Shown here piece after piece: positions 34,011 to 46,990 of a DNA stretch of 64,000 bases. Source of the stretch: Dryocosmus kuriphilus (lineage: Eukaryota > Arthropoda > Insecta > Hymenoptera > Cynipidae); the NCBI GenBank assembly GCA_038277395.1, contig CM076196.1:96106385-96170384 (forward strand), given 5' to 3'. The notes beneath the pieces were generated by a model. It saw only the letters and a program-made list of their open reading frames with translations, had not been told where the DNA came from and did no database searches. The first letter of the stretch is position 1; every line of letters starts with the position of its first letter. The position numbers were made by a program, and so were the translations under genes.

Positions 34011-35342
34011 TGTGATGCCCGTAAAATAAATCGGGCGCGAAATTCAAATTAGAAATCAACCCAACGATGTTCAGCAAAAGTCCTCAATCGATGGTTGTGG
34101 GTTCTTGTTGCTAAAAACTGGAGTTCACCCCGCGTTGTGCTGAAATTATTAGAAAAACTTTATTCTTTTAAGTTTAATTTAAAATAAAAACTCAAGAGTT
34201 GGAATACAGGTAAAATCAAAGAATTTATTCGTTAGCGTTTACAAGTTAAAAAGTCTCGCGCGAGAATGCTGTTCGAAAGTCGTGGGAGCAAAACGAGAAA
34301 GGTCCTCACGGTTCGAAAGCTCAAAGATCTGTCTGATGAGTAGCCAGTCGTGTCGATGCTCACCCACGCAGGGGCTGTCGTAGGTCCTCGCCCCCCACCA
34401 CTGTGGCTGGGCCCTTCCATGGTTGCTCGTTTTGGCTGCAGTCTAGCCTACTTCCATTTATCCTAAGTTCCCTGCCTTTCTAATTATTCCTAATATTTAA
34501 ATGTTATCGTTACAATTAAAATATTAATATAGTGATAAAGTATTTAAATCTACTTTAATATAAAAATCAATTCAATGCAAATTTAATATAAAAATCAATT
34601 GCCTGATTATTTAACAAAAATCTAAATCCTTTTCTATAATATCTAACATTTGTGTTTTATGACTATCCCTAATTTATTCTTAATAATTAAATGTTTTCTG
34701 AAAATTAAATCTAGATTGTTCCTATCCTTGATCTTTAACGTGTTCATGACAATTACTATATTTTTAGGAATCTTTATGAAGTCTTTTAATTATTCCTTAA
34801 ATCTAGCTTCGTCGTCACATGCCCTTTTCCCCGCTCAGAGCTTTTTACTTCGTTTCAAAAAGAAATATGAGAAGGTTTGGGACTTTCCAGAATGCGCGTT
34901 CGTCGTGGAAGATTCTTAGCTTTTACGACTTCCTGTTTCTATGGGTCGAAAGATTGACGATTTCTCTGTTTCGAATTCTTAAGTGTCCGACATAAAAAAA
35001 AAAAGGGAAAGGCTATTTCTCGAAGACCTTTAGTTATTTTATTACAAACATGTGTTTTCCAGACCCGGGGATTCGCCTATTCTCTTGAAGCACGCACAGG
35101 ATGTCTATTATTTCCCTGCCTCAAGTGGTTTGAAGGAGAAGGCTCGTAAAAATGTAAGAACTGGACACTTTCCGGCCTTTGACAAGAGGTCTGGAATTTG
35201 TCTCGCTTTTTATGGAACCGAACGAACCTCTCGAAAATTCATCGGTGGTTCACACCGATGGATTTTCGAAAAGGATATTTTAAATTATTTGGAGTTTGGT
35301 AATTGAGATTTGAATTGGCGCGCCGAGCGCTGGAGTATAACA
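34011..35342. mobile_element. LTR-like block (possible solo LTR)
   Basis: A 1.33-kb block begins tgtgatgcccg and ends gagtataaca, TG...CA in both directions, with GC-rich ends (tcgggcgcgaaattc and gaattggcgcgccgagcg) and AT-rich interior. A reversed copy is at 41026-42357. No matching target duplication was seen, so the solo-LTR reading is a guess. The 84-residue open frame at 35052-35306 shows no known domain. Confidence 0.4.
35232..35268. other. Near-perfect stem-loop
   Basis: cgaaaattcatcggtg and caccgatggattttcg form a 16-bp stem with one mismatch around a short gttca loop. It lies near the end of the LTR-like block. Conserved in the right-arm copy at about 41100-41140. Confidence 0.7.
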
Positions 35343-36244
35343 ATGAATTCAGGTACTAAATACCGGATTCATTACATATCTCTGCTATTGTTTAATTTTG
35401 TAATTAGCGATCTTAAAGCAATAATATCTGGAATATATACATCTTCCCAGCTCCAAAAATAATTTATTTATCTATAATCTTTGAAAATTTTGAGAAGTAC
35501 CTAATTAATATTGAAAACGAATATTAAGACGAATTAAAAATAATAAAAAATTATCATTATTTAAATATGCCCGAATCAAAGCATTTTTACATTTTTTGTA
35601 AGCTGTTATATTTCAATTTTTAAAAAAATGTCATAACTTGCAAATGAATATATTATAAATAAATAAAAGTGACAAAATGGGGAAAATCGGAACGAAATAA
35701 ATAATTTAAAAAAAACTTTTTCCAAACATTAAAACATATTTCTGGTCCTTTCAGCAATGCAAAGACCTCAGACAAGACAATTTTTAAATCTTATAATTGA
35801 AAATTGAATCTAAAAAGGAGAGGCTGGAGATATAATCTAGATTGTAGAATCTAGATGATTAGAAACAAGATATTCTTTTCCAAAAGAGCGGAACAAAATT
35901 GTTTTTTTATTCCATGCCATACGGCATGGCCTAAAAATTCATCATTGATTGACTTTGAAAGGACAGTTTTTAAAACAAAATTTACTTGTTTACGTTAAGC
36001 AAAAACAAATTAAGGAATTAATTAAGGAAAGACTAATTGTTGGAAAATTTGAAGTCTCCCTTTTTTATTCAAACTGTTGGAATTTATTGGAAAATGTTCG
36101 AAAGCAATTGTTTATATATTATATACAAAGTAATGAGCATAAATGTTTGACTAGCATATTTTATTCGACAAAAATCTGTTCGCGAACTCAATTGAAGGTA
36201 TTCGTGTTTTTTTTAAATAGTTCGAGATTTCCATTTTGAATGAT

Positions 36245-36500
36245 TTTTCTCACCATTATATTGCTATTGCACCATTTTTCTTGGTTTCGGATGTATTAAA
36301 TCCAAAATATAATAAAAAATTTTTCAAATGCAAAGAAAATTATTATTCATTGAAGAAAGTATTCATCTGCATATTCATTCACATGAATACTTTCTTCAAT
36401 GAATAATTTTCTTTGAATTTGAAAATTTTTTGAGTATATTTTGTTTTTAGTGCATCAGGAACCAAGAAAAATGATCTGACATCAATATAATGCTGAAAAA
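36245..36500. repeat. Palindromic repeat, about 250 bp
   Basis: ttcattgaagaaagtattcat (36340) is mirrored by atgaatactttcttcaatga (36390). Pairing extends outward to ttggtttc / ggaaccaa and ttatattg / caatataa. Probably a MITE. A reversed copy lies at 39885-40140. Confidence 0.7.
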
Positions 36501-38108
36501 GTTTAATTAAAAACTTTTTCATGTATAGTAACTTTTACGAATTTTTTTTTAATTGAAAAAAGTTATGGTTAGATCTTTCAATTGAAATTAAAGAAGCTCC
36601 TTGTAAGAAATTTTTTTACATGAAAAAAAAAGTTTAAATAACAATAATCTTTGAAAAGTTTTTTTTTTACTTAATTTTCATAAAGCCCTCATTAAAAAAA
36701 AATGCTTTCTTCCTTTGGATTGTATAATATTATTCATTACGAAAAGATGTGTGTACATATGGGTGATGGCCAAAAATCTAGCTATTTTTCACATTTTCTC
36801 TGAGTAATACATTATTTCTAAAAATATCTCAATAAATTACTTATATGATATATCAAAGCACAATATCGCAAAGTTTCAACATTTTAGACGACTTCATTTA
36901 AAAATAAAGAATGATACAAAATGTCTTGTCACGCATCTGACCCGAACTACTTTTCAATTAAAAATTGCTACAAAATATTAACTAAACTTTTTATTCACGT
37001 TATTCTTTTATCTATTTAATTTATTTTGTCACTTTATTTTTAAATTCACAGATATCACTTACATTGAGTTGGAAAAGATAATAAGCATGAAAAGGTTCAA
37101 TATCTTAGTTTTATATTTTCATACTTTTAGAGTTAGACTTAATTTAAAAAAAAAATACTTTGGCCGCTTTGGAAACTTTTTATTCCTCGAAAGTCTCATT
37201 GTCTCAAATGGTCAACTTTTTGTCCATCAGTCATCACCCATATATAAAATTTGCTATAATTTTTAGGGCTAACCGCTAAAGCATGAGCGGATGATGAACG
37301 AGGCCGCACGAATGCCACAAAGCGATAATAAGAGAAATTAAATATGAATAATAATGCAATCTCATATTATGAGAATGGTTAAACATTAAATGTAGTTTAG
37401 ACAAAAAAATATGATGATGATTCAAAATGATTTAAAAAATTGATTTATTGTTTAGTAGAAAGGAGGCCTCATGTTTCAAACCTGTTTCAAACTAATAAGT
37501 GCTATCAAAGAGGTAAGAAACTGAAGTGTTGTACAAATATTTAAGGGTCTCCATAAACCATCTTACTTTGAAAATGTCTTGATTTGGAAATGTGGCATCG
37601 CCTAACTCTGAGTGCAAAGAGAAAGAGCGGGGGGGGGGGGGTCCTCACGGACATTCGACTACCTGTCCCGAGTAGTCTGTCTGCTTTGGGAAATATAATC
37701 CCTGTTCCTGAAGTCTGAACAACTCATAATCGAACCTTGAATGCAATCCTCGCTTTGCTTCATGTTGTGAGATGGAGGGGGAAAACAGTTCGTTTCCTCC
37801 CTTTCAATTTCTCTGCCTCAAAAGGTTGCCTTTCTCACAACTAAGGCTTTTTCTCTACCTGCTTTCACCAGGTAAAAACATTTTACCCACAGAATATTTT
37901 CGGCTATGAGTTTGTATTTATATTTTCTAGAGGGCAGTAGACTGTATTTCCGAATTTGTTATAGAAGTCGCTGCAGTCATTTATGTTCCAGGACAAAAAC
38001 TACCGTAGGATGCAAAGGATAGAAATGCGTGGCACTGTGGCAGTCTCGGGTAGATGAGGCAATGAACTTTCGAGTTCAAACTGCTAAACAATAATAATAA
38101 TAATAATT
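36501..38108. other. No gene seen
   Basis: AT-rich, with a G run at about 37630 and an AAT trinucleotide tract at 38090. The part beyond 36950 is not present in the right arm, so it would be the spacer of the inverted repeat. Confidence 0.3.
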
Positions 38109-38483
38109 GATTTTATGTGTTTTTATCGGATGAGAGTAGAAAACGCGTTCTTACCTTATTTTAGTTTTTTTATTTTAAAGCTCGGTGCAAAGTAAAGTGT
38201 TAATGTTGATTCCTCATTTAAAATTTGAACAAAAATAATATTTAATATTGCATATAAACATTTAAGAGTTTGAACTATTTTTTATTTGACCTATTTTTAT
38301 CGGTAGGGAGGAGAAAATGTGCGTTTTTTCAATTTTTCCACAGATTTAATTGGTATAAATTACGTTTTTCTTTTATAGGAAACGTTCTAAATTTTTCATG
38401 CAATCTCAAATATTATTTTGTTCAAACTTTAAATGAAGGAATCAACATTAAAGCTCACTTCGATAAAAAACACACATAAAATC
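38109..38483. mobile_element. 375-bp palindromic MITE
   Basis: The TIR gattttatgtgtttttatcg (38109) is mirrored by cgataaaaaacacacataaa (from 38461), and inner arms pair (ttgattcctcatttaaa with tttaaatgaaggaatcaa). The centre is near 38295. Confidence 0.7.
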
Positions 38484-38494
38484 AGTAAAATAAA

Positions 38495-38735
38495 AATTGT
38501 CCAAACAATTTCAAGTAGTTTAAACATATAGGGGTATTTTTTGAAAACAAAATAGAACCTACAAATATTGCAATCTTTCGAAAAATGACCAAAATTAAAT
38601 ATTTAAATAAAATGAAATTGTTTAAACAAGTTTAAGTTATTTAAACATTTAAAAAGAATTCTTCGAAAACAAATAAGTACTTACAAATATTAAAAAATTA
38701 TTCGAAAATTTGGTGAGATTGAAATAATATGTTTT
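38495..38735. repeat. Two diverged direct repeats, period about 124 bp
   Basis: caatttcaagtagtttaaac (38508) and its following block (gaaaacaaa, acctacaaatatt, ttcgaaaa) recur from about 38632 (caagtttaagttatttaaac and so on). A third partial copy may start near 38890. Confidence 0.5.
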
Positions 38736-38917
38736 TCCTATTTTTTTAAAAATAAACTACATATTTGAACAAATACGTAATAGTTAGATAATTGTAAAAT
38801 TATTCAAATAAATTATTTTACTATTATAATTAATTAAACAGCATATAACGTCTATGAAATACATTTGTTTTGCGACTTACCTGGAATGAGAAATGTTTAA
38901 ACAATTGGAAATTAGTT

Positions 38918-39417
38918 NNNNNNNNNNNNNNNNNNNNNNNNNNNNNNNNNNNNNNNNNNNNNNNNNNNNNNNNNNNNNNNNNNNNNNNNNNNNNNNNNNN
39001 NNNNNNNNNNNNNNNNNNNNNNNNNNNNNNNNNNNNNNNNNNNNNNNNNNNNNNNNNNNNNNNNNNNNNNNNNNNNNNNNNNNNNNNNNNNNNNNNNNNN
39101 NNNNNNNNNNNNNNNNNNNNNNNNNNNNNNNNNNNNNNNNNNNNNNNNNNNNNNNNNNNNNNNNNNNNNNNNNNNNNNNNNNNNNNNNNNNNNNNNNNNN
39201 NNNNNNNNNNNNNNNNNNNNNNNNNNNNNNNNNNNNNNNNNNNNNNNNNNNNNNNNNNNNNNNNNNNNNNNNNNNNNNNNNNNNNNNNNNNNNNNNNNNN
39301 NNNNNNNNNNNNNNNNNNNNNNNNNNNNNNNNNNNNNNNNNNNNNNNNNNNNNNNNNNNNNNNNNNNNNNNNNNNNNNNNNNNNNNNNNNNNNNNNNNNN
39401 NNNNNNNNNNNNNNNNN
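38918..39417. other. Assembly gap (500 N)
   Basis: Fixed-size gap near the centre of the giant inverted repeat. Confidence 0.99.
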
Positions 39418-39884
39418 GGGGTCCAGATGCGTGACAAGACATTTTGTATCATTCTTTATTTTTAAATGAAGTCGTCTAAAATGTTGAAACTATTGCGATA
39501 TTGTGCTTTGATATATCATATAAGTAATTTATTGAGATATTTTTTAGAAATAATGTATTACTCAGAGAAAATGTGAAAAATAGCTATATTTTTGGCCATC
39601 ACCCATATGTACACACATCTTTTTCGTAATGAATAATATTCATACAATCCAAAGGAAGAAAGCATTTTTTTTTAATGAGGGCTTTATGAAAATTAAGTAA
39701 AAAAAAAAACTTTTCAAGATTATTGTTTTATTTAAACTTTTTTTTCATGTAAAAAATTTCTTACAAGGAGCTTCTTTAATTTCAATTGAAAGATCTAACC
39801 ATAATTTTCTTCAATTAAAAAAAAATTCGTAAAAGTTACTATACATGAAAAAGTTTTTAATTAAACTTTTTCAGCATTATATTG

Positions 39885-40140
39885 ATGTCAGATCATTTTT
39901 TCTCTTGGTTCCTGATGCACTAAAAACAAAATATACTCAAAAAATTTTCAAATTCAAAGAAAATTATTCATTGAAGAAAGTATTCATGTGAATGAATATG
40001 CAGATGAATACTTTCTTCAATGAATAATAATTTTCTTTGCATTTGAAAAATTTTTTATTATATTTTGGATTTAATACATCCGAAACCAAGAAAAATGGTG
40101 CAATAGCAATATAATGGCGAGAAAAATCATTCAAAATGAG
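39885..40140. repeat. Palindromic repeat, right-arm copy
   Basis: Reverse copy of 36245-36500, nearly identical. Confidence 0.7.
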
Positions 40141-41025
40141 AAATCTCGAACTATTACAAAAAAAACACGAATACCTTCAATTGAGTTCGCGAACAGATTT
40201 TTGTCGAATAAAATATGCTAGTCAAACATTTATGCTCATTACTTTGTATATAATATATAAACAATTGCTTTCGAACATTTTCCAATAAATTCCAACAGTT
40301 TGAATAAAAAAGGGAGACTTCAAATTTTCCAACAATTAGTCTTTCCTTAATTAATTCCTTAATTTGTTTTTGCTTAACGTAAACAAGTAAATTTTGTTTT
40401 AAAAAACTGTCCTTTCAAAGTCAATCAATGATGAATTTTTAGGCCATGCCGTATGGCATGGAAATAAAAAAAACAATTTTGTTCCGTTCTTTTGGAAAAG
40501 AATATCTTGTTTCTAATCATCTAGATTCTACAATCTAGATTATATCTCCAGCCTCTCCTTTTTAGATTCAATTTTCAATTATAAGATTTAAAAATTGTTT
40601 TGTCTGAGGTCTTTGCATTGCTGAAAGGACCAGAAATATGTTTTTATGTTTGGAAAAAGTTTTTTAAATTATTATTTCGTTCCGATTTTCCCCATTTTGT
40701 CACTTTTATTTATTTATAATATATTCATTTGCAAGTTATGACATTTTTTTAAAAATTGAAATATAACAGCTTACAAAAAATGTAAAAATGCTTTGATTCG
40801 GGCATATTTAAATAATGATAATTTTATTATTTTTAATTCATCTTAATATTCGTTTCAATATTAATTAGGTACTTCTCAAAATTTTCAAAGATTATAGATA
40901 AATAAATTATTTTTGGAGCTGGGAAGATGTATATATTCCAGATATTATTGCTTTAAGATCGCTAATTACAAAATTAAACAATAGCAAGATATGTAATGAA
41001 TCCGGTATTTAGTACCTGAATTCAT

Positions 41026-42357
41026 TGTTATACTCCAGCGCTCGGCGCGCCAATTCAAATCTCAATTACCGAACTCCAAATAATTTAAAATATCCTTTTC
41101 GAAAATCCATCGGTGTGAACCACCGATGAATTTTCGAGAGGTTCGTTCGGTTCCATAAAAAGCGAGACAAATTCCAGACCTCTTGTCAAAGGCCGGAAAG
41201 TGTCCAGTTCTTACATTTTTACGAGCCTTCTCCTTCAAACCACTTGAGGCAGGGAAATAATAGACATCCTGCGCGTGCTTCAAGAGAATAGGCGAATCCC
41301 CGGTCTGGAAAACACATGTTTGTAATAAAATAACTAAAGGTCTTCGAGAAATAGCCTTTCCCTTTTTTTTTTTGTCGGACACTTAAGAATTCGAAACAGA
41401 GAAATCGTCAATCTTTCGACCCATAGAAACAGGAAGTCGTAAAAGCTAAGAATCTTCCACGACGAACGCGCATTCTGGAAAGTCCCAAACCTTCTCATAT
41501 TTCTTTTGAAACGAAGTAAAAAGCTCTGAGCGGGGAAAAGGGCATGTGACGACGAAGCTAGATTTAAGGAATAATTAAAAGACTTCATAAAGATTCCTAA
41601 AAATATAGTAATTGTCATGAACAAGTTAAAGATCAAGGATAGGAACCATCTAGAGATTTAATTTTCAGAAAACATTTAATTATTAAGAATAAATTAGGGA
41701 TAGTCATAAAACACAAATGTTAGATATTATAGAAAAGGATTTATATTTTTGTTAAATAATCAGGCAATTGATTTTTATATTAAATTTGCATTGAATTGAT
41801 TTTTATATTAAAGTAGATTTATAAATACTTTATCACTATATTAATATTTTAATTGTAACGATAACATTTAAATATTAGGAATAATTACGAAAAGGCAGGG
41901 AACTTAGGATAAATGGAAGTAGGCTAGACTGCAGCCAAAACGAGCAACCATGGAAGGGCCCAGCCACAGTGGTGGGGGCGAGGACCTACGACAGCCCCTG
42001 CGTGGGTGAGCATCGACACGACTGGCTACTCATCAGACAGATCTTTGAGCTTTCGAACCGTGAGAACCTTTCTCGTTTTGCTCCCACGACTTTCGAACAG
42101 CATTCTCGCGCGAGACTTTTTAACTGTAAACGCTAACGAATAAATTCTTTGATTAACCTGTATTCCAACTCTTGAGTTTTTATTTTAAATTAAACTTAAA
42201 AGAATAGAGTTTTTCTAATAATTTCAGCACAACGCGGGGTGAACTCCAGTTTTTAGCAACAAGAACCCACAACCATCGATTGAGGGACTTTTGCTGAACA
42301 TCGTTGGGTTGATTTCTAATTTGAATTTCGCGCCCGATTTATTTTACGGGCATCACA
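41026..42357. mobile_element. LTR-like block, right-arm copy
   Basis: Reverse copy of 34011-35342, from tgttatactccagcg to cgggcatcaca. Confidence 0.4.
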
Positions 42358-42894
42358 GATAAAAATCCACGTTAGTGATACGAGTTGAATGGGGTTAGGG
42401 CACTACCCACTTGTGGCTGACAGTGTAGGTGAATTTCCCTCCGACCCCTCGAATCACACCGCCCAAGCTCTATTGTTATCCGAGCTCGGCAGATTTCTTG
42501 GAAAACACAAATGGAGGGCCACTGAAACCGATTCCCATAGTGTATTCAGTATTCTGTACACTTTTTTGGACTTATATTTTCTTTATATTTCGTTAAAATC
42601 TTTGAAAATCTGCACAAAGCTCTGAAAAACATTTAAAACCCTAAACATAACAATTCTGCGACAGCGTCAAAAAGAGTTCCAAGCATACTCACCTGAAAGG
42701 GCCCCATCACCTTCGTCCTCTCTCGTGAGACCCTACCCCGCAGCTCACTGTCCGTAAACAACATATGACATGATACAGTCATCTCAGACGATGATTACGA
42801 GGCACGTCCAGAAAGTAAGTGTACTCAATTTATGTAGGCTTCAAACAAAAAAATTATTAAAAACAAAAACATAGTTGGTTACACTTGTACATAT

Positions 42895-43668
42895 TGCAAG
42901 ACTTAGTTAAGATTAATGAACAGAATTAATTTGTAGTATTTAGGAGTAAGGGGAAATTTAGATTATAAGATAATTATAATGATAATTGTTTAGAATAAGT
43001 GACGACCCTCGTAATAATAAGATAGCCACATTTGTAAAAAGAACAAAAAAGGAAAAAAAAACAAACAAAGAAAAAAAAAGGGGGGGGGGGAAATGCTAGC
43101 GCTTCTCTATCTCACTGCAGTGAGATAGAGAAGGACAGAACACGAGAGGGAGAGACGGAGGCGGAAGCATCACCCGCATAACGCAATGCCACTCCTTCTC
43201 TCTCCCCCATCTCTCGTGCCCGAGAGAGCCAACCAGCAATGAAGTAGTGCGGGCCACCCACAACAAGAGGGCCGATGAACTAGGCTCTCGCTAAAGGGAA
43301 CAAAAGCTAGGTCCATAAAGGAAGCATGCACCTCCAGTTCGAGGCCTTCTCTTGAGCCACGGTTCGAGGAGTGCATCTTCCTTATTGGGGAAAGAGCGGT
43401 CATCTCCGTCTCTTAAACCAGAGGAGTATTTTGTAGGGACAACTAGAGTTTTCCTTTTTTTTTGCTGTGTATGCGGCACCGGGGTAAAGCACTCCTAACC
43501 AGAGACGGTTAAATGTACGAAACTTTTCGTGGATAACGACATAGTATTAAGTTCTATTTGTAATTGTCAGATTTGCATAAATTGTATTAAAAGAAAATTA
43601 CTTCTTGTTTTTCTCTCGTGTTTGAATTATTACTATAATTAGCCCTCAAAAAAAAGTAAGGCCTTACA
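42895..43668. mobile_element. Gypsy solo LTR with internal deletion
   Basis: The same LTR as 25874-27276, reversed, with ATAT on both sides (42891-42894, 43669-43672). This is exactly the insertion site of the full element in the left arm. It is 774 bp. About 640 bp are missing at about 43490, corresponding to left-arm 26050-26690. Confidence 0.85.
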
Positions 43669-43677
43669 ATATGTAAG

Positions 43678-44357
43678 TTATTTTTCGACATAGTCACCAT
43701 CCCTCTCGATGCAAGTGGTGAGCCGCGGGAACAATTTTTTGATGCCTGCCTCGAAGAAGTCTCCCGCCAGCTCTTTCGCCCACTTCTCCACCTCCCCCTT
43801 CACCTCTTCGTCCGTTGAAAACTTTTTTCCACACATGTGCACCTTAAGGGAAGTGAAGAGATGGAAATCTGAAGCAGCCAGGTCAGGGGAATACGGGGGG
43901 ATGGTTCAAAACGTCCCATCCAAAAGATGTCCAGGACTTGCTTCGTGGCCGTGCTGTTCTGTCAGCTGTTTTGAGACCCACCTCGCAGACAAATTTCCGA
44001 TATCCGAGAGCTTCTGTGATTTTTTCGTGTAACAGGGATCTGGATATTTGCAGAAACATCGCAGAAAGATCATCCTAACGTCAATCTGCGATCGTCACGG
44101 ACCACAATCTCGATTTTTTCCACAAGTTCGTCAGTCACAATTGAAGGTCTTCCGCTCCTCTGATCGTCACGCACGAAAGTACGGCCATTTTTAAATTCGC
44201 GACACCACTTGTACACACTCGTACGATTCATAGCTCCATTACCGTAAAAACAGTTTTCACCCTCATTATAAATCTCAACTGAAGCTTTTCCCTTCACAAA
44301 AACGAGGTAGCGAATGACGGCGCGAATTTCGCACTTGGCGGGAGATACGATCGACAT
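43678..44357 (-). pseudogene. Mariner transposase remnant, right-arm copy
   Basis: Starts MSIVSPAKCEIRAVIRYL and reads further than the left copy, including VRDDQRSGRPSIVTDELVEK in frame. The central catalytic part is deleted in the same place and the C-terminal PPYSPDLA..DFHLF segment follows. The sharing of the deletion shows that both copies descend from one defective element. Confidence 0.85.
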
Positions 44358-44539
44358 TTTTCGCGAGAGATGCTACTGCGTCAAGAGTTTTCAACACCTA
44401 CTAACCTCGGACTGGTCTCGTTTTGAAGGGGAGGGGTCAGGCTACGCGGCAGTGTGTTTGCCAACATGTCGAAAAAGTATTCCATACAGCTGTGAGAGTA
44501 CCAGTACACTTACTTTCTGAACGTGCCTCGTACCTACTA

Positions 44540-45540
44540 GTCCGGGCGAAATTGTCGGCATCGTAGAAAATGAATTCTGACGGACATTTTTTTTCATGAT
44601 CATGTTTATTGGACCCAACAGAATATAAAACATCGAGTTGCCACCGCGCAACTTGCCTGTAATTTGCTTGAACAAATTTTTTTAAACAAATTAGCAAAAT
44701 TGAGTTTTTTCGATCCAGAAAAAGCATGTTTCGATTTTTTAGACGATTATAAACGAAAAAGGTCTCTTGTGGTTTTTTTCGCAGAATGCACCGTGTTCGA
44801 GTAAATAGCGTTCAAATTTTTCAAAAAAAAAAAACGACGATTTTTTCGATTTTCGAGACCACATTTAGGCATGAAACAAATACATTTTCAAAAACTGCTT
44901 TACACGGAACCTAAACCTCAAACCTTCCTCTATAAAATGCCTGTTATCAATTTTTGGTAACCGAGTGGGCAACCTCTTTATTTTGCAATAAACATATAGG
45001 CGCAGTTTTAGCAACGCCATAGAGTCAGAGCTGACATACATATGCATGCACAACAGGCTACACACAGTACGAGCGCGCGCGCTGAACTGCGCTATACGTT
45101 TATTGCCAAATAAAGAGGTTGCCACTCGGTTATCGAAAATTGATAACATGCATTTTATAGAGGAAGGTTTGCAGCTTAGGTTTCCGTAAAGCAGTTTTCG
45201 AAAATATATTTTTTTTCATGCCTAAAAAACGGTCTCGAAAATCGAAAAAATCGCGTTTTTTAAAACTTTGAACGCTATTTACTCGAACGCGGTGCATCCT
45301 ACGAAAAAACCACAAGAGACCTTTTTCGTTTATAATCGTCTAGAAAATCGAAACATACTTTTCCTGGATCGAAAAACTTAGTTTTGCTAATTGGTTTTTA
45401 AAAATTTGTTCAAACAAATTACAGGCAAGTTGCGCGGTGGCAACTCGATGTTTCATATTATGTTGTGTCCAATAAACATGACCATGAAAAAAGTTTCCGT
45501 CACAATTCGTTTTCCACGATGCCGACAATTTCGCCCGGAC
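44540..45540. mobile_element. TA-flanked palindromic element, right-arm copy
   Basis: Ends GTCCGGGCGAAATTGTCG and CGACAATTTCGCCCGGAC, TA at both sides. At the centre (about 45020-45080) it keeps about 60 bp absent from the left copy, including an alternating gcgcgcgcgc tract. Confidence 0.75.
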
Positions 45541-45639
45541 TATACAGCTCATTGTCTCTCCAAAACAAAAACTGAAAACAAAATTTCAAACAGTAATCAT
45601 AGTATAATTTTTATTTACTTGACAGCTAAGGGTGAAGTT

Positions 45640-46990
45640 CCGAAAAGCACTTACCTTCAATTTCTTTCAAATTCCCTATACTTATGTATTTTGAGACGCT
45701 GCGCTGATAACGAATATGATAGTGAAAACACCCGCAAATTTCATTTTATTGTGAGAACCATAAGAAACTCATAAAAATCATATGTTGTTTTTTTTTTTTT
45801 TTTTTTTTTTAGTTTTTTTGCGCTTATTTCAATAAATTTTTTTTTTTCACAGAAAAAAGTTTCAAATAAAAACTGTAAATCTAAAAAAGATACATCTTTT
45901 ATGTTTAATATATTTTTTTCTGTAAAACCCATTATTTTCCTAGAAAAAAATGAAAAATATTATAAAAACCAAATTACATCTTCAGATTTTTCACTAAACC
46001 CTGCATGTCGATGTATTTTGATGCGCAGAATGCGAATATGGTGGTGAAAATTCCCTTCAAAACTTTATTTTCAAAGTCAAAATTCATAATGAACGAAAAT
46101 CATGGTTTCTATAGTTCACCTGTTCCCCAAATATCAACCAACCCCACCCATTCAAGGTTTAGTGAAAATCTGAAGTATTTGCTTTTTCAGAACATTTTTT
46201 ATTTTTTCTCGTGAAATACTTAATGCTTTTATTTTTGTGACTGGTCACATAAAATACTGCAAGTCCTCGTGCAAGTCACACTCCTTACCCCTTTCCAATC
46301 TCCTGTGGGCGGTGGGAAGGCTCCCCTCTAATTGGTCACAGAAATATTTTTCTCACACACCATCCGTTTTTGCAATATCTTGTGGGGGAGAAAAGGCACA
46401 CATGTGACTAGTCAGTAGTCATAGAAATACTATAAGTCACGCCCCTCACCTTTTTCCATCTTCAACTTCGAATATCTCGAAAACTATTGCTCGTAGAGCA
46501 AAAATTCGCCGGCCAGAAAATGTGTATTTTTGCAAGTTACATAACGTTTTGTCTGAAATAGTTTTCAAAATTTGTTGTGTTTACTGAGATAAATGAGCAA
46601 AACCATGATGAAAATAAAATTTGCGGGTATTTTGACCATCATATTCGTAACGAGTTAAAATACATGGGGAACAGTTGACCTATAATAAGCCATGATTTTC
46701 GTTGATTATTCATGGTTTTGACCTTGAAGATAAAGTTTGAAGGGAATTTTCACCATCATATTCGCAATCAGCGCATCAAAATACATCGACGTGCAAGGTT
46801 TAGTGAAAATGAATTTCATGAATTTATTATCATTTTTTATACAGGAAAATGTTTAGAAGATTGGATGGTTACTCACCATAAAAAATCAAATTTGCTGTGT
46901 TTCACACTATCATATTCGTTATCAGCGTCTCAAAATACATAAGTATAGGAATTTTCAAAGAAATCGGAGGTAAGTGATTTTTGGAAACTT
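45640..46990. repeat. 1.3-kb palindrome, right-arm copy
   Basis: Reverse copy of 22668-23975 with a poly-T expansion at 45786. Confidence 0.7.

Larger units (their letters stand above)
20730..36950. repeat. Giant inverted repeat, left arm
   Basis: Matches the reverse complement of 39418-48990. Anchors include aggtacgccacctaagca at 22002 with its complement near 47680, ggccggcgaatttttgctct at 23118 with its complement near 46500, the mariner element, the LTR-like block, and gacaagacattttgtatc (complement near 36920) at the right-arm start. By eye the outer 2 kb are about 70-80% identical and the inner parts about 95% or more. The arm is 16.2 kb because it holds a 7.6-kb retrotransposon that is a solo LTR in the other arm. 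Confidence 0.85.
42798..44530 (-). mobile_element. Mariner element, right-arm copy, with nested solo LTR
   Basis: TIRs at 42798 (cgaggcacgtccagaaagta) and to 44530 (tactttctgaacgtgcctcg), with TA on both sides (42796-42797, 44531-44532). It carries the same internally deleted transposase as the left arm. Confidence 0.9.

Noticed and set aside
35052..35306. 84-residue frame in the LTR-like block, duplicated in the right arm
   Set aside because: The duplication explains its conservation. It runs through a DNA hairpin and shows no known domain; kept only as a note in the block.
34011..35342. Complete second LTR retrotransposon
   Set aside because: Only one LTR-like block with no internal region, no partner LTR and no target duplication found.
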